Shown: piece after piece, positions 27,501-33,332 of the stretch | Position numbering within the stretch: position 1 is the stretch's first letter | Layout of the letters: every line of letters starts with the position of its first letter | Origin: [Chlorobium] sp. 445 | GTDB taxonomy: Bacteria > Bacteroidota > Chlorobiia > Chlorobiales > Thermochlorobacteraceae | DNA length: 33,332 nt | Assembly (NCBI GenBank): GCA_002763895.1 | Contig: NSLH01000026.1 | Location: 1 to 33,332 of the forward strand | Direction: 5' to 3' | The notes under the pieces: generated by a model | The model's input: only the letters and a program-made list of their open reading frames with translations | Told to the model about the DNA's origin: nothing | Database searches by the model: none | Made by a program: the position numbers and the translations under genes

Positions 27501-27987
27501 CACCCGACTTTTTTGCACTCTCAAACGAGATGGCTTCCTCAAACCTCAAGGGCTCCACCTCTTTCTCTACACTTGTAAGTGCCGCGACCGCAAATGGACT
27601 CTCACGCGCCTCACGGTAGACTTGCAGGGCATTGATGAGCCTATCTTTCAAGTTTGGAAAGGCTTCCCCAACAGCTTTGGCTATCGCATCAGGATTAAAT
27701 TGTTTTTGCAATAACGGTAATACAAAAAACCACAAGCACGCCCCCAAACTTACCACACCCAACACGACCAGCAACAAAAATCGCCCTACACTCGAGAACT
27801 TACCGATAGATTCTAACGCCGCTACACTGATTAGGCTTGCCAGCACAACGACCATGAATTTTGAAAATCCGCTAATCGCATCCTGCACTTGCATCTTGCG
27901 ATATGCTGCCCGCAATTTCTCAGTAAGCTGCTGGTAGGTTCGTTCTGCCATTTCGTTTTGCATTTTCATTTCAAAACTTATGTCCAT
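24541..27987 (-). CDS. DUF4175 family membrane-anchored coiled-coil protein
   Basis: Large envelope protein of 1,148 aa. Hydrophobic segments lie at about residues 44-62, 70-94 and 165-187, followed by an extracytoplasmic beta-rich region (about 190-535; FTPPPPFEIVSLSKDVQVAK begins it). From about residue 545 to 1,130 it is almost wholly Gln/Glu/Lys-rich coiled coil (for example ELEKKIEEV-like heptads and QRQAQQQREGKGNE). One Gly-rich break near MMGQKNGDGQGEGDGALSEL interrupts it. This matches the DUF4175 family known from Bacteroidota and Alphaproteobacteria; function unknown. Met1 is used, but Met7 or Met9 could serve. A transglutaminase-like gene follows after 11 bases, so the pair may act together. 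Confidence 0.8.
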   Translation of the reverse strand: MDISFEMKMQNEMAERTYQQLTEKLRAAYRKMQVQDAISGFSKFMVVVLASLISVAALESIGKFSSVGRFLLLVVLGVVSLGACLWFFVLPLLQKQFNPDAIAKAVGEAFPNLKDRLINALQVYREARESPFAVAALTSVEKEVEPLRFEEAISFESAKKSGGVAATGLLVTALLFAISPLGLNKALTRIVKFNQDFTPPPPFEIVSLSKDVQVAKGSDAVVRFKVVDHPDAETHLDVNRLTLKLLDENGFELQDLKLVQDSAGEFSYQLKNQKQPLLYFAESNVVGKVISSQKHWIRVLDKPRIEMFQLTIIPPAYSRLSAQQLEPNFGDAAALKGSKVLLRLKASKPIQTAALVANDTTVLSMQVSGDSASLALTLKDDLAYRLEALDHTQMRTEKSATYTLRVLTDEYPVVRLLQPEEKETTLPEALIQPLVFELKDDFGFSSLVLKFRVTKSEVGEPEKDFREMPIPLAGEGSQIDKIVSFTWNLNKIGVVAGDELEFYAEVRDNDAVSGYKAARTDFYRFRLPSLEEVFAEIDRAEQATTDALEKKIEEVKAIEEQLEKVQNELRQKSRSNWQDRKAIERALKKQEELQKSAAAISEELEKMMQSMQERNLVSEETLQKYQEVQRLIDEINSPELKEAMRQLQEALAQVNEQQLRQALEKMTFNEEQLQKSLERTKELLQRIQLERKIDELAKRINEMLQKQEELHEQTMQPPKNPDKLSQLQKEQERLKKELQEFERVREELERKMKDFPKQEQLPMEELEKLRAQAEQDELEKDLSEAEEKLKGRNPEAASERQKSALQKMKQRQKQIAEMKQELSRQRRQELLEAMQNAAQSALELSKEQEALKNETEQIRQPASQAQAQELAQNQQQVLESLRQLQESISKIGKKSSKIRSDMARKLAEAEEQMQQSISAIEGRNTQNAAQQMREAMRSLNDFAEQTSQMMAQMMGQKNGDGQGEGDGALSELMQGLADQQSALNGETQGMAEGKNPVDRAQRLAQLAAQQRLIQEQLKQLAQRQAQQQREGKGNELMGNLEKLAEEMEDIARSLEQQELSRELVKRQQQILSRMLQSTKSLQKREFEEQREAKSAKNFMRKSPAELDTEVRRNKFQDALNRLREKGYSDDYQKLIRRYYGALEKLQSN

Positions 27988-28039
27988 CTGCCACGCACTA
28001 CGTCTTTGCCTTGCTTGCCAACTCTTTTTAGACTTAAAG

Positions 28040-28070
28040 ATGAAATCTAAAACAATTCAGCAGATTTCAT
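28040..28070. repeat. Perfect 9-bp inverted repeat upstream of the DUF4175 gene
   Basis: ATGAAATCT (28040-28048) and AGATTTCAT (28062-28070) are exact reverse complements with a 13-base spacer. They sit 53 bases upstream of the DUF4175 start, in the 157-base gap after the response regulator. They could be an operator or an mRNA hairpin. Confidence 0.5.
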
Positions 28071-28074
28071 ACGC

Positions 28075-28090
28075 TCGTGCTTCGGCACGG
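28075..28090. repeat. Hairpin with a TTCG tetraloop
   Basis: CGTGC / TTCG / GCACG (28076-28089) forms a stable UUCG-type hairpin on the plus strand, extendable by one T-G pair. On the minus strand, where the flanking genes lie, the loop reads CGAA and no T run follows. A rho-independent terminator for the response regulator is therefore uncertain. Confidence 0.4.
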
Positions 28091-28144
28091 CACATGATTT
28101 GCATGCATGTTTTTTGCTTTGAAGGATTCAAATGTTTGCTCTGC

Positions 28145-29097
28145 TCAACTTTTTTTCAGAAATGACTGTGCTGCTTGAAGTTTGCTTTTGAGATCCGTGC
28201 CTTTTTGTTCCGATGTTACGTTTGTATCGTGAGCAGGTTGCGGACTTTGCTTCTGTGAATGCGCTTCAGGGTATTGAATATACTCGTTATTTTTTGCGGT
28301 GGCTTCGCGCAAAGTGCGTTCCATCTGTTCCTGTGTTACCGGTTTAGGAATGTATCTGAACACATTGACTTCATTTACCGCACGCATGATAAGTTTAATA
28401 TCAACGGTATCGGTCAAAATGACAATGACCGTTTGAGGATGCTCTTGTTTGAGGGTCTGCAGAAAATCCACACCATCGTATTCACCCAAGTCGAGTTCGC
28501 TAATTACCACAGCGACATTTTTCTTTGAGCAGGCCTCAAAAGCCCCATCAACTGTATCTGCTGCAACGATGTCGTACAGATCGCTGAGTTTTTCTACCAG
28601 TTGAGCAATTTCCTCTTTCGTATAGCCTACAAACAGCACGGCTGGTTTCAGCGATGTCTGTGCTACTGGCGTAGTGATGCTGGAATTTACCACTTGAATT
28701 GTGGAGGGTTTGAGCATGGTCATTCTATCATAGATTTGTACACCCAGCTTGACCACATTTTGCAGCATTTCTGGTCGGCAGGGCTTGTTGAGGTAGCGGA
28801 AAATTTCGCCGGCATTGACTGATTTGATCACACTCTCTAAATCCGCATAGCCTGTGAGCAGCACACGAATTGTGTGTGGACTGATCTGTTTTACTTGACG
28901 CAACAGTTCGTGTCCGGGCATCTGTGGCATACGTTCATCGCTAATGATGACCTTGATGGGATACTGGCGCAGGATTTCTAAAGCATCATAGCCATTTTCA
29001 GCTGTGTGCACGTTGTAATCAAATTCTAACAGCCCCCTCAGAGAACTGAGCATCAGCGCTCATCATCGACCAACAGGATATGCGAGAGTTCTTTCAT
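28145..29097 (-). CDS. Dual-receiver response regulator, second receiver degenerate; frame break near start
   Basis: Response regulator of about 317 aa with two receiver domains and no DNA-binding domain. The unrepaired frame lacks the start. The ATG at 29097 reads MKELSHILLVDDER and breaks near 29055-29059; adding one C continues it as LMLSSLRGLLEFDYN. REC1 (residues 5-125) has the acidic pair Asp11/Asp12, phospho-acceptor Asp54 (IISDERMPQMPG), Thr82 and Lys105. REC2 (about residues 150-265) keeps the Thr (VILTDT) and Lys252 (YIPKP). It lacks the acidic pair (VGYT) and has Glu201 at the acceptor site (VVISELDLGEYDG). The 50-residue tail is polar. The regulator lies downstream of a histidine kinase gene on the same strand, likely its partner; output may be by protein contact. 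Confidence 0.85.
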
Positions 29098-29119
29098 TTT
29101 GCCTTGCAATTGTTAGTTG

Positions 29120-29147
29120 TTTTAACCGAGCATATTTTAACCGAGCA
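29120..29147. repeat. Tandem direct repeat TTTTAACCGAGCA, upstream of the response regulator
   Basis: TTTTAACCGAGCA occurs at 29120-29132 and again at 29135-29147, 15 bases apart. On the minus strand both read TGCTCGGTTAAAA, 23-50 bases upstream of the response-regulator start. AGTGCCTCGT (29147-29156) recurs at 29221-29230. They may be protein binding sites. Nothing else is evident in the gap 29098-29311. Confidence 0.5.
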
Positions 29148-29311
29148 GTGCCTCGTAATTTACTCAATCCAGATTTACTTAAGATTACCAATTCGCCGCA
29201 CTCTTTGGGTTATTTCCCAGAGTGCCTCGTGCGTTCTTTCCGTACTTTTGTCTCAGGCAGCGCTAACGACGTGCTTTTGCTCAAAATTTCTGTTTTCTAC
29301 TACCAGGACTA

Positions 29312-30907
29312 TCAGGAAATTTTAATTGCGTTTGTCTCTTCTATTGATTCTTCTTTTGCTGTGGCGCCCTGTTTTTGCTTTGCCTGCTTTATAGGCAGCG
29401 TGATGATAAATTCTGACCCTTCACCGACTTTACTGCTGACCTCGATTGTGCCGTTATGGCGTTCAATGATTTTATAGACAATCGAAAGCCCAAGCCCTGT
29501 GCCTTGTCCCACTGGTTTTGTTGTAAAGAATGGCTCAAAGATTTTCTTCAAATTTTGTTCGGGAATGCCGATGCCTGTATCAGCGATTTTGATGAGCACT
29601 TTGTCACCTTGAGAGCAGGTTGTAATGGTAATTTTGCCAAATTTTTCAATTGCTTGGGCAGCGTTGGTAATGAGGTTAAGAAAGACCTGATTCAGCTGTG
29701 CAGGGTAACACTCCACAGTCAGGTTCGGTTCGTAGTTTTTTACCACTTCGGCTTTATGCTTGACAACATTGGTTGCAATCACCAATGCAGAGTCGATATT
29801 TTCGCTCAGGGTTACAGTTTTCAGTGCGGTTTCATCGAGGCGCGAGAAGTTGCGCAGGTTTGTTACAAGTTCTTGAATGCGCTGCAATCCGATGTTAGAT
29901 TCACTTAGCGTTTTGTGCGTGCGTTCGATGAGTGCCTTTTCTTTTATGCCTAAGACCACTTCGCGTACGGTTTCTAGTTGTGCTTCCAAGTCGTTCAGTT
30001 CTCCTTCACGCAGCATCATTTCCATTTTTTGATATTCTTTGAGCACACGTTCTAAAATGCCGAGGTTGCGCTCGACAATGCTGAGGTTATTTGTTACGAA
30101 TCCAAGTGGCGTATTGACCTCGTGCGCAATCCCCGCCACCATCTGACCCAGCGACGCCATCTTCTCTGATTGAATTAACTGCGCTTGCGCATTTTTCAAA
30201 TCATCGAGCAGTTTTTCTATTCGCTCTTTTTCCAAAGCAATTTCGTTGCGCTGCCGAATGATTTCTTCTGTGTTTTCCACAATGATGCGGTCTTGCCGGC
30301 GTAGCGAAATCGTCAGACGCACAGCCATAGCAAAAAAGATGACCAGGCCAAGTAAAATCGCGCTCACTTGCAAGGTTTGTAGGCGCGAAATACGTTCATT
30401 AGACGCTTCCCCTAGCGCAATAATAAACTTTTGATTGGCATCTAATATCGCTTCACCTTTGTGCACTACAGCCTCTACGCATTGCTCGAGCAATAATGTA
30501 TCTATTGTACTGGCTTGCTGCTGCGAGAGCTTGAGAAAGTCTTCTCTGTGCGCTTCCCACACTTTGCTTGTTGCTTCTATAACTTGCAGAGCCTTTTCTT
30601 CCGCTACAGGTTGAACAGCAATGCTTTCTCCAAAGAGTTTAGCTGTCCCTCCCTTCCTGAGTGCCATTTGAATGTTGTCGAATTCTTGGATTGCAAGCGC
30701 AAATTCTTTGAAGGAGGAATCAACTGCAAAGCCAGTAAAGAGTTTGATGTGTGTATCACGCAAGTTTTTTTCAGCACGTTGCCATTCGCGCGCACTTTGT
30801 GTGGCAAGTGCAACCTGTTTAGCATCTTCTTTGCTGCGTTTTGCCAAGACAAAATTCAAGATGAATACTGAGAAGACAAGCAATAGGAACAGCACAGCGT
30901 AGAGCAC
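29312..30907 (-). CDS. Membrane sensor histidine kinase
   Basis: Two-component histidine kinase of about 531 aa. TM1 (about residues 3-22) and TM2 (about 181-200) enclose a helical extracytoplasmic sensor domain of about 155 residues with no recognised ligand signature. A coiled coil (205-250) leads to the dimerisation helix with phospho-acceptor His262 in VAGIAHEVNTPLGF. The ATPase core has N-box NLITNAAQAI, G1 IADTGIGIP, F-box IFEPFFTTK and G2 QGTGLGLS. All boxes needed for activity are present. The start used is GTG at 30907; the frame stays open upstream (about 15 more codons) without an ATG, so the true start is unsure. It lies 214 bases upstream of the dual-receiver regulator. Confidence 0.9.
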   Translation of the reverse strand: MLYAVLFLLLVFSVFILNFVLAKRSKEDAKQVALATQSAREWQRAEKNLRDTHIKLFTGFAVDSSFKEFALAIQEFDNIQMALRKGGTAKLFGESIAVQPVAEEKALQVIEATSKVWEAHREDFLKLSQQQASTIDTLLLEQCVEAVVHKGEAILDANQKFIIALGEASNERISRLQTLQVSAILLGLVIFFAMAVRLTISLRRQDRIIVENTEEIIRQRNEIALEKERIEKLLDDLKNAQAQLIQSEKMASLGQMVAGIAHEVNTPLGFVTNNLSIVERNLGILERVLKEYQKMEMMLREGELNDLEAQLETVREVVLGIKEKALIERTHKTLSESNIGLQRIQELVTNLRNFSRLDETALKTVTLSENIDSALVIATNVVKHKAEVVKNYEPNLTVECYPAQLNQVFLNLITNAAQAIEKFGKITITTCSQGDKVLIKIADTGIGIPEQNLKKIFEPFFTTKPVGQGTGLGLSIVYKIIERHNGTIEVSSKVGEGSEFIITLPIKQAKQKQGATAKEESIEETNAIKIS

Positions 30908-31021
30908 CAGCTCACCATAGCGACTTCCCTCTGTATGTGTACAGGGCTTTTCGGTAATTTATTTGCTGATGCATTACCCATTTTTTTTGCAGGATAGTTT
31001 CATCATACAATTTTTCTGCAG

Positions 31022-31642
31022 CTAGGTGCCAAATAGTCTATCGCCTGCATCGCCAAGTCCGGGCAAAATGTATTTATTTGCGTTGAGTTCGCGGTCAAGT
31101 ACCGCTGCGTAGATATGCACATCAGGATGCGCCTCGCTAAAGCGTTTAACACCTTCAGGCGCCGCCACCACGGAGACGAGTGACAAATTTTTCGCGCCTT
31201 TTTCTTTGAGTAGTTTTACCGCCATTGTAGCGCTTCCGCCTGTTGCAAGCATGGGATCGAGCACTAAGCCATGCAATTCAGAAATATTTTCGGGAATGTT
31301 AGAGTAGTAGAAATGTGGTTCATGCGTGATGTGGTCACGCGAGACACCGATGTGCGACACTGTTGCTTCTGGCAGAAACTTTAGAAATCCCGACTGCATA
31401 CCCAATCCGGCACGCAGGACAGGCACGAGCAGAAATTTTTCTTTTAAGCGAAAGCCTGTTGTTGTCTCCAGCGGGGTCTCTACTGAAAAGGTCTCTAGTG
31501 GCAACTTTGCACAAATCTCGACTGCCATGACTTCAGCAAGGCGTTCTAGCGATGTACGGAAGAGTTCCTTTGGGGTATGTCTATTGCGCAATACGGTTAG
31601 ATCACACTTCAGTAACGCATGGTCAATGACGGTGAGTTTCAT
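31022..31642 (-). CDS. upp: Uracil phosphoribosyltransferase
   Basis: Pyrimidine salvage enzyme converting uracil and PRPP to UMP. It is 206 aa, the normal size. The PRPP-binding loop is VLDPMLATGGSATMAV. The N-terminal ID...LRNRHTPKELFR and PVLRAGLGMQSGFLKFLP segments are characteristic, as is the uracil-binding C-terminus YILPGLGDAGDRLFGT. It lies between the protease gene and the histidine kinase on the same strand; there is no adjacent uraA permease. Confidence 0.94.
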   Translation of the reverse strand: MKLTVIDHALLKCDLTVLRNRHTPKELFRTSLERLAEVMAVEICAKLPLETFSVETPLETTTGFRLKEKFLLVPVLRAGLGMQSGFLKFLPEATVSHIGVSRDHITHEPHFYYSNIPENISELHGLVLDPMLATGGSATMAVKLLKEKGAKNLSLVSVVAAPEGVKRFSEAHPDVHIYAAVLDRELNANKYILPGLGDAGDRLFGT

Positions 31643-31675
31643 TGGTTAAATTTGAGTTTGCACCTTTTGTGCGAT

Positions 31676-31695
31676 GCGGTGCCATGGGGCACCGC
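31676..31695. terminator. Strong hairpin between ctpA and upp
   Basis: GCGGTGCC (31676-31683) and GGCACCGC (31688-31695) form a perfect 8-bp GC-rich stem with a 4-base loop, 34 bases before upp and 77 bases after the protease stop. On the transcribed minus strand no T run follows, so it may be a hairpin, processing site or weak terminator. A smaller GCAC / GTGC pair lies beside it (31660-31672). Confidence 0.4.
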
Positions 31696-31771
31696 CCTTC
31701 CGCTTTTCAAGAATACACTTTTTGCAGCGCGCTATGTGTCTATACTTGCGAAGTTTACAAGGCAGATTAAG

Positions 31772-33332
31772 TTATTTGACTGTACCCACTTTTGCAAGCG
31801 CCTCTGCTTTCGGGAAAAGTTTTATGGCTTCCTGCACGATGTTATCTTCTTCGGCAAAGATCATGCGCTCATACTTTGAGCCCCAGATTTGGCGTGCGAT
31901 ATTGCCTTTGATGGCATTTTTGAGGTATCGCTCATCGCGCGCATACTCGGCTTCGTTGAACTCGATATTTTTCTTGCTTGCCATTGCTGTAAACTGTTTC
32001 ATCACCTCTGCAGTTACTTCAAACTCTTTTCGGAACTTTTCAAAGTTCTGCTCATACTTTTTGCGTACTGCAGGATTTTGTTCGATGTAGTGCTGCGCAA
32101 ATTCTTCGAAGACACGGGCGGCACGCACTTGGCGGTAGTAGCGCGTTACCGTGTCGGGCAGCACGAAGTAGTCAGGCATAATGCCACCGCCACCCAACAC
32201 GGTTCTGCCCTTGTCTGTCTTGTAGGGCTTGTGAATCGAGTCAGGCTTAATGAATGCACTTGCTTCGATGGGCTCACGGCGATTGCGCATCTCCTGTGCT
32301 TTCTTTCTGACTTCTGGGTCAGTACTGTTGATGCCCAGCTCATTCCAGCCGCGCTCTTGAATTTCGGTATAGTACTCTTCACGGCCGCGTTTACTTCCAT
32401 CATATGGCCGCTGAATCGAGCGTCCTGAAGGCGTGTAGTAGCGTGCAATCGTTACACGGATTTGCGACCCATCAGGTAAATCAAACGGACGCTGCACCAG
32501 TCCTTTTCCAAAGGTTGTCTCACCAATGATTAAGCCACGGTCGTGGTCTTGCACGGCACCGGCGACAATTTCTGAGGCAGAGGCACTGGCACGATTGACG
32601 ATGATAATCAGTGGCTCTTTCTCAAATGAATCTCCGGGCTTAGAGAAGGCATTTTCTTCGGGCACGCTGCGTCCTTTTGTATAGACAATTTTTTGAATGC
32701 CGCCCAAAAGTTCATCGGAGATTTTAATGGCTTGGTCTAAGTAGCCACCCGGATTTTGACGCAAATCTAGAATGAGTTTCTTCATGCCCTTTGCTTTCAG
32801 GTCGCGTAATGCTTCGAGAAATTCGTCATGCGTGGTTTGTACAAACCGATCAATGTAGATGTAGCCAATGTCGTCTTTGAGCATCATTGAGACGCCCACG
32901 CTGTAAGTTGGAATCTTGTCACGTGTGATGACAAAATACAGTGGTTCTTTTTCTCCTGGTCTAATAATTTTGACTTTCACTTTCGTGCCTTTTGGACCGC
33001 GCAAGCGTTTGATAACGCCCTCTCGCGTGATACCGATGGCTGAAGAATCATCAATAGCGACGATTTTATCGCCAGACATAATCCCAAGTTTATCGCTCGG
33101 TCCACCAATGACGGGTGCCACAACCAAGAGCGTATCATTTAGCACATCGAACTCAATGCCAATACCTTCAAAATTGCCCTGAAACTCTTCCTTTGAGCGT
33201 CGGTTTTGCTCTGCAGAAAGGTAGGCAGAGTGAGGATCTAATCTCTCGAGCATGCCTTCAATCGCCCCTTCTGTGAGTTTCTGTGTGTCGACATCATCGA
33301 CATAATACTTCGCTACATAGAGAAATGCCTGC
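31772..33332 (-). CDS. S41 family C-terminal processing peptidase (CtpA/Prc-like), 5' end off the window
   Basis: Secreted serine protease that recognises C-termini of substrate proteins. About 519 residues are visible; the N-terminus, with any signal peptide, lies beyond base 33332. At the edge it reads VAKYYVDDVDTQKLTEGAIE, then LERLDPHSAYLS. A PDZ domain follows (FEGIGIEFDVL, GGPSDKLGIMSGDKIVAIDD), then the catalytic domain with LDLRQNPGGYLDQAI, the serine in ASASASEIVAGAVQD, and the lysine in GETTFGKGLVQ. Counted from the Met at 33253 these are Ser225 and Lys250, the 25-residue spacing seen in Prc. The C-terminal 150 residues are a charged extension. The family is certain; ctpA is a family-level name only. 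Confidence 0.92.
   Translation of the reverse strand, partial: QAFLYVAKYYVDDVDTQKLTEGAIEGMLERLDPHSAYLSAEQNRRSKEEFQGNFEGIGIEFDVLNDTLLVVAPVIGGPSDKLGIMSGDKIVAIDDSSAIGITREGVIKRLRGPKGTKVKVKIIRPGEKEPLYFVITRDKIPTYSVGVSMMLKDDIGYIYIDRFVQTTHDEFLEALRDLKAKGMKKLILDLRQNPGGYLDQAIKISDELLGGIQKIVYTKGRSVPEENAFSKPGDSFEKEPLIIIVNRASASASEIVAGAVQDHDRGLIIGETTFGKGLVQRPFDLPDGSQIRVTIARYYTPSGRSIQRPYDGSKRGREEYYTEIQERGWNELGINSTDPEVRKKAQEMRNRREPIEASAFIKPDSIHKPYKTDKGRTVLGGGGIMPDYFVLPDTVTRYYRQVRAARVFEEFAQHYIEQNPAVRKKYEQNFEKFRKEFEVTAEVMKQFTAMASKKNIEFNEAEYARDERYLKNAIKGNIARQIWGSKYERMIFAEEDNIVQEAIKLFPKAEALAKVGTVK

Noticed and set aside
29080-29325. Small plus-strand frame in the kinase-regulator gap
   Set aside because: It overlaps both flanking genes antisense and has no protein-like pattern.
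1-33332. CRISPR array, insertion sequence, phage or integrative element
   Set aside because: No spaced repeats, transposase, integrase or phage-type genes seen; the three tRNA genes are not followed by integrase-type islands.

Overview
This looks like an ordinary chromosomal segment of a Bacteroidota/Chlorobiota-type (green-sulfur-bacterium-related) Gram-negative bacterium. The evidence is a TonB-dependent outer-membrane receptor, a DUF4175 coiled-coil membrane protein, a DUF2851 protein, an ECF-like sigma factor with a long charged N-terminal tail, a carbamoyl-phosphate synthase large subunit split into two genes, and a HemX-like protein next to hemA. The phylum call is an inference from gene content. 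I see no photosynthesis genes, phage genes, insertion sequences or CRISPR arrays. None of the three tRNA genes encodes its CCA end.

Layout. On the left edge (1-1738, minus) lies a TonB-dependent receptor. A plus-strand block follows (1837-8251): serine hydrolase, HMA-domain lipoprotein, YtxH protein, alpha/beta hydrolase overlapping a MarC membrane protein, tRNA-Glu, DUF2851 protein, ribBA, then tRNA-Pro. A minus pair carries the C-terminal half of carB and rsmA (8392-11065). A small membrane protein (plus, 11141-11569) precedes a minus block of sigma factor, tRNA-Ser and typA. A plus block (15076-17778) holds a lipoprotein, a HemX/CcsA-like membrane protein and hemA. From 17792 to the right edge everything is on the minus strand: coaD, rsmD, the N-terminal half of transketolase, a secreted hypothetical protein, plsY, a DedA protein, purC, lspA, a transglutaminase-like protein, DUF4175, a dual-receiver response regulator, a sensor histidine kinase, upp and a CtpA-type protease cut by the edge. 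No gene-free gap exceeds about 220 bases.

Most genes are housekeeping: riboflavin, pyrimidine (carB, upp), purine (purC), CoA, tetrapyrrole and phospholipid synthesis, ribosome maturation (rsmA, rsmD, typA) and lipoprotein processing. The accessory interest is on the right. There, a histidine kinase sits upstream of a response regulator with two receivers, the second of which has glutamate at the phospho-acceptor position. A direct-repeat element lies between them. A transglutaminase-like gene and DUF4175 form a tight pair.

A striking feature is the number of single-base frame breaks in otherwise well-conserved genes: the TonB receptor, ribBA, rsmA, typA, hemA, tkt and the response regulator. 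Each is repaired by changing the length of a short base run by one. After repair each gene reads cleanly through the family's conserved residues. I interpret these mainly as run-length sequencing errors rather than decay, and I give whole-gene coordinates for them. I did not find a convincing undescribed system. The best leads are the pseudo-receiver regulator, the charged-tail sigma factor, the orphan half-transketolase and the transglutaminase/DUF4175 pair.
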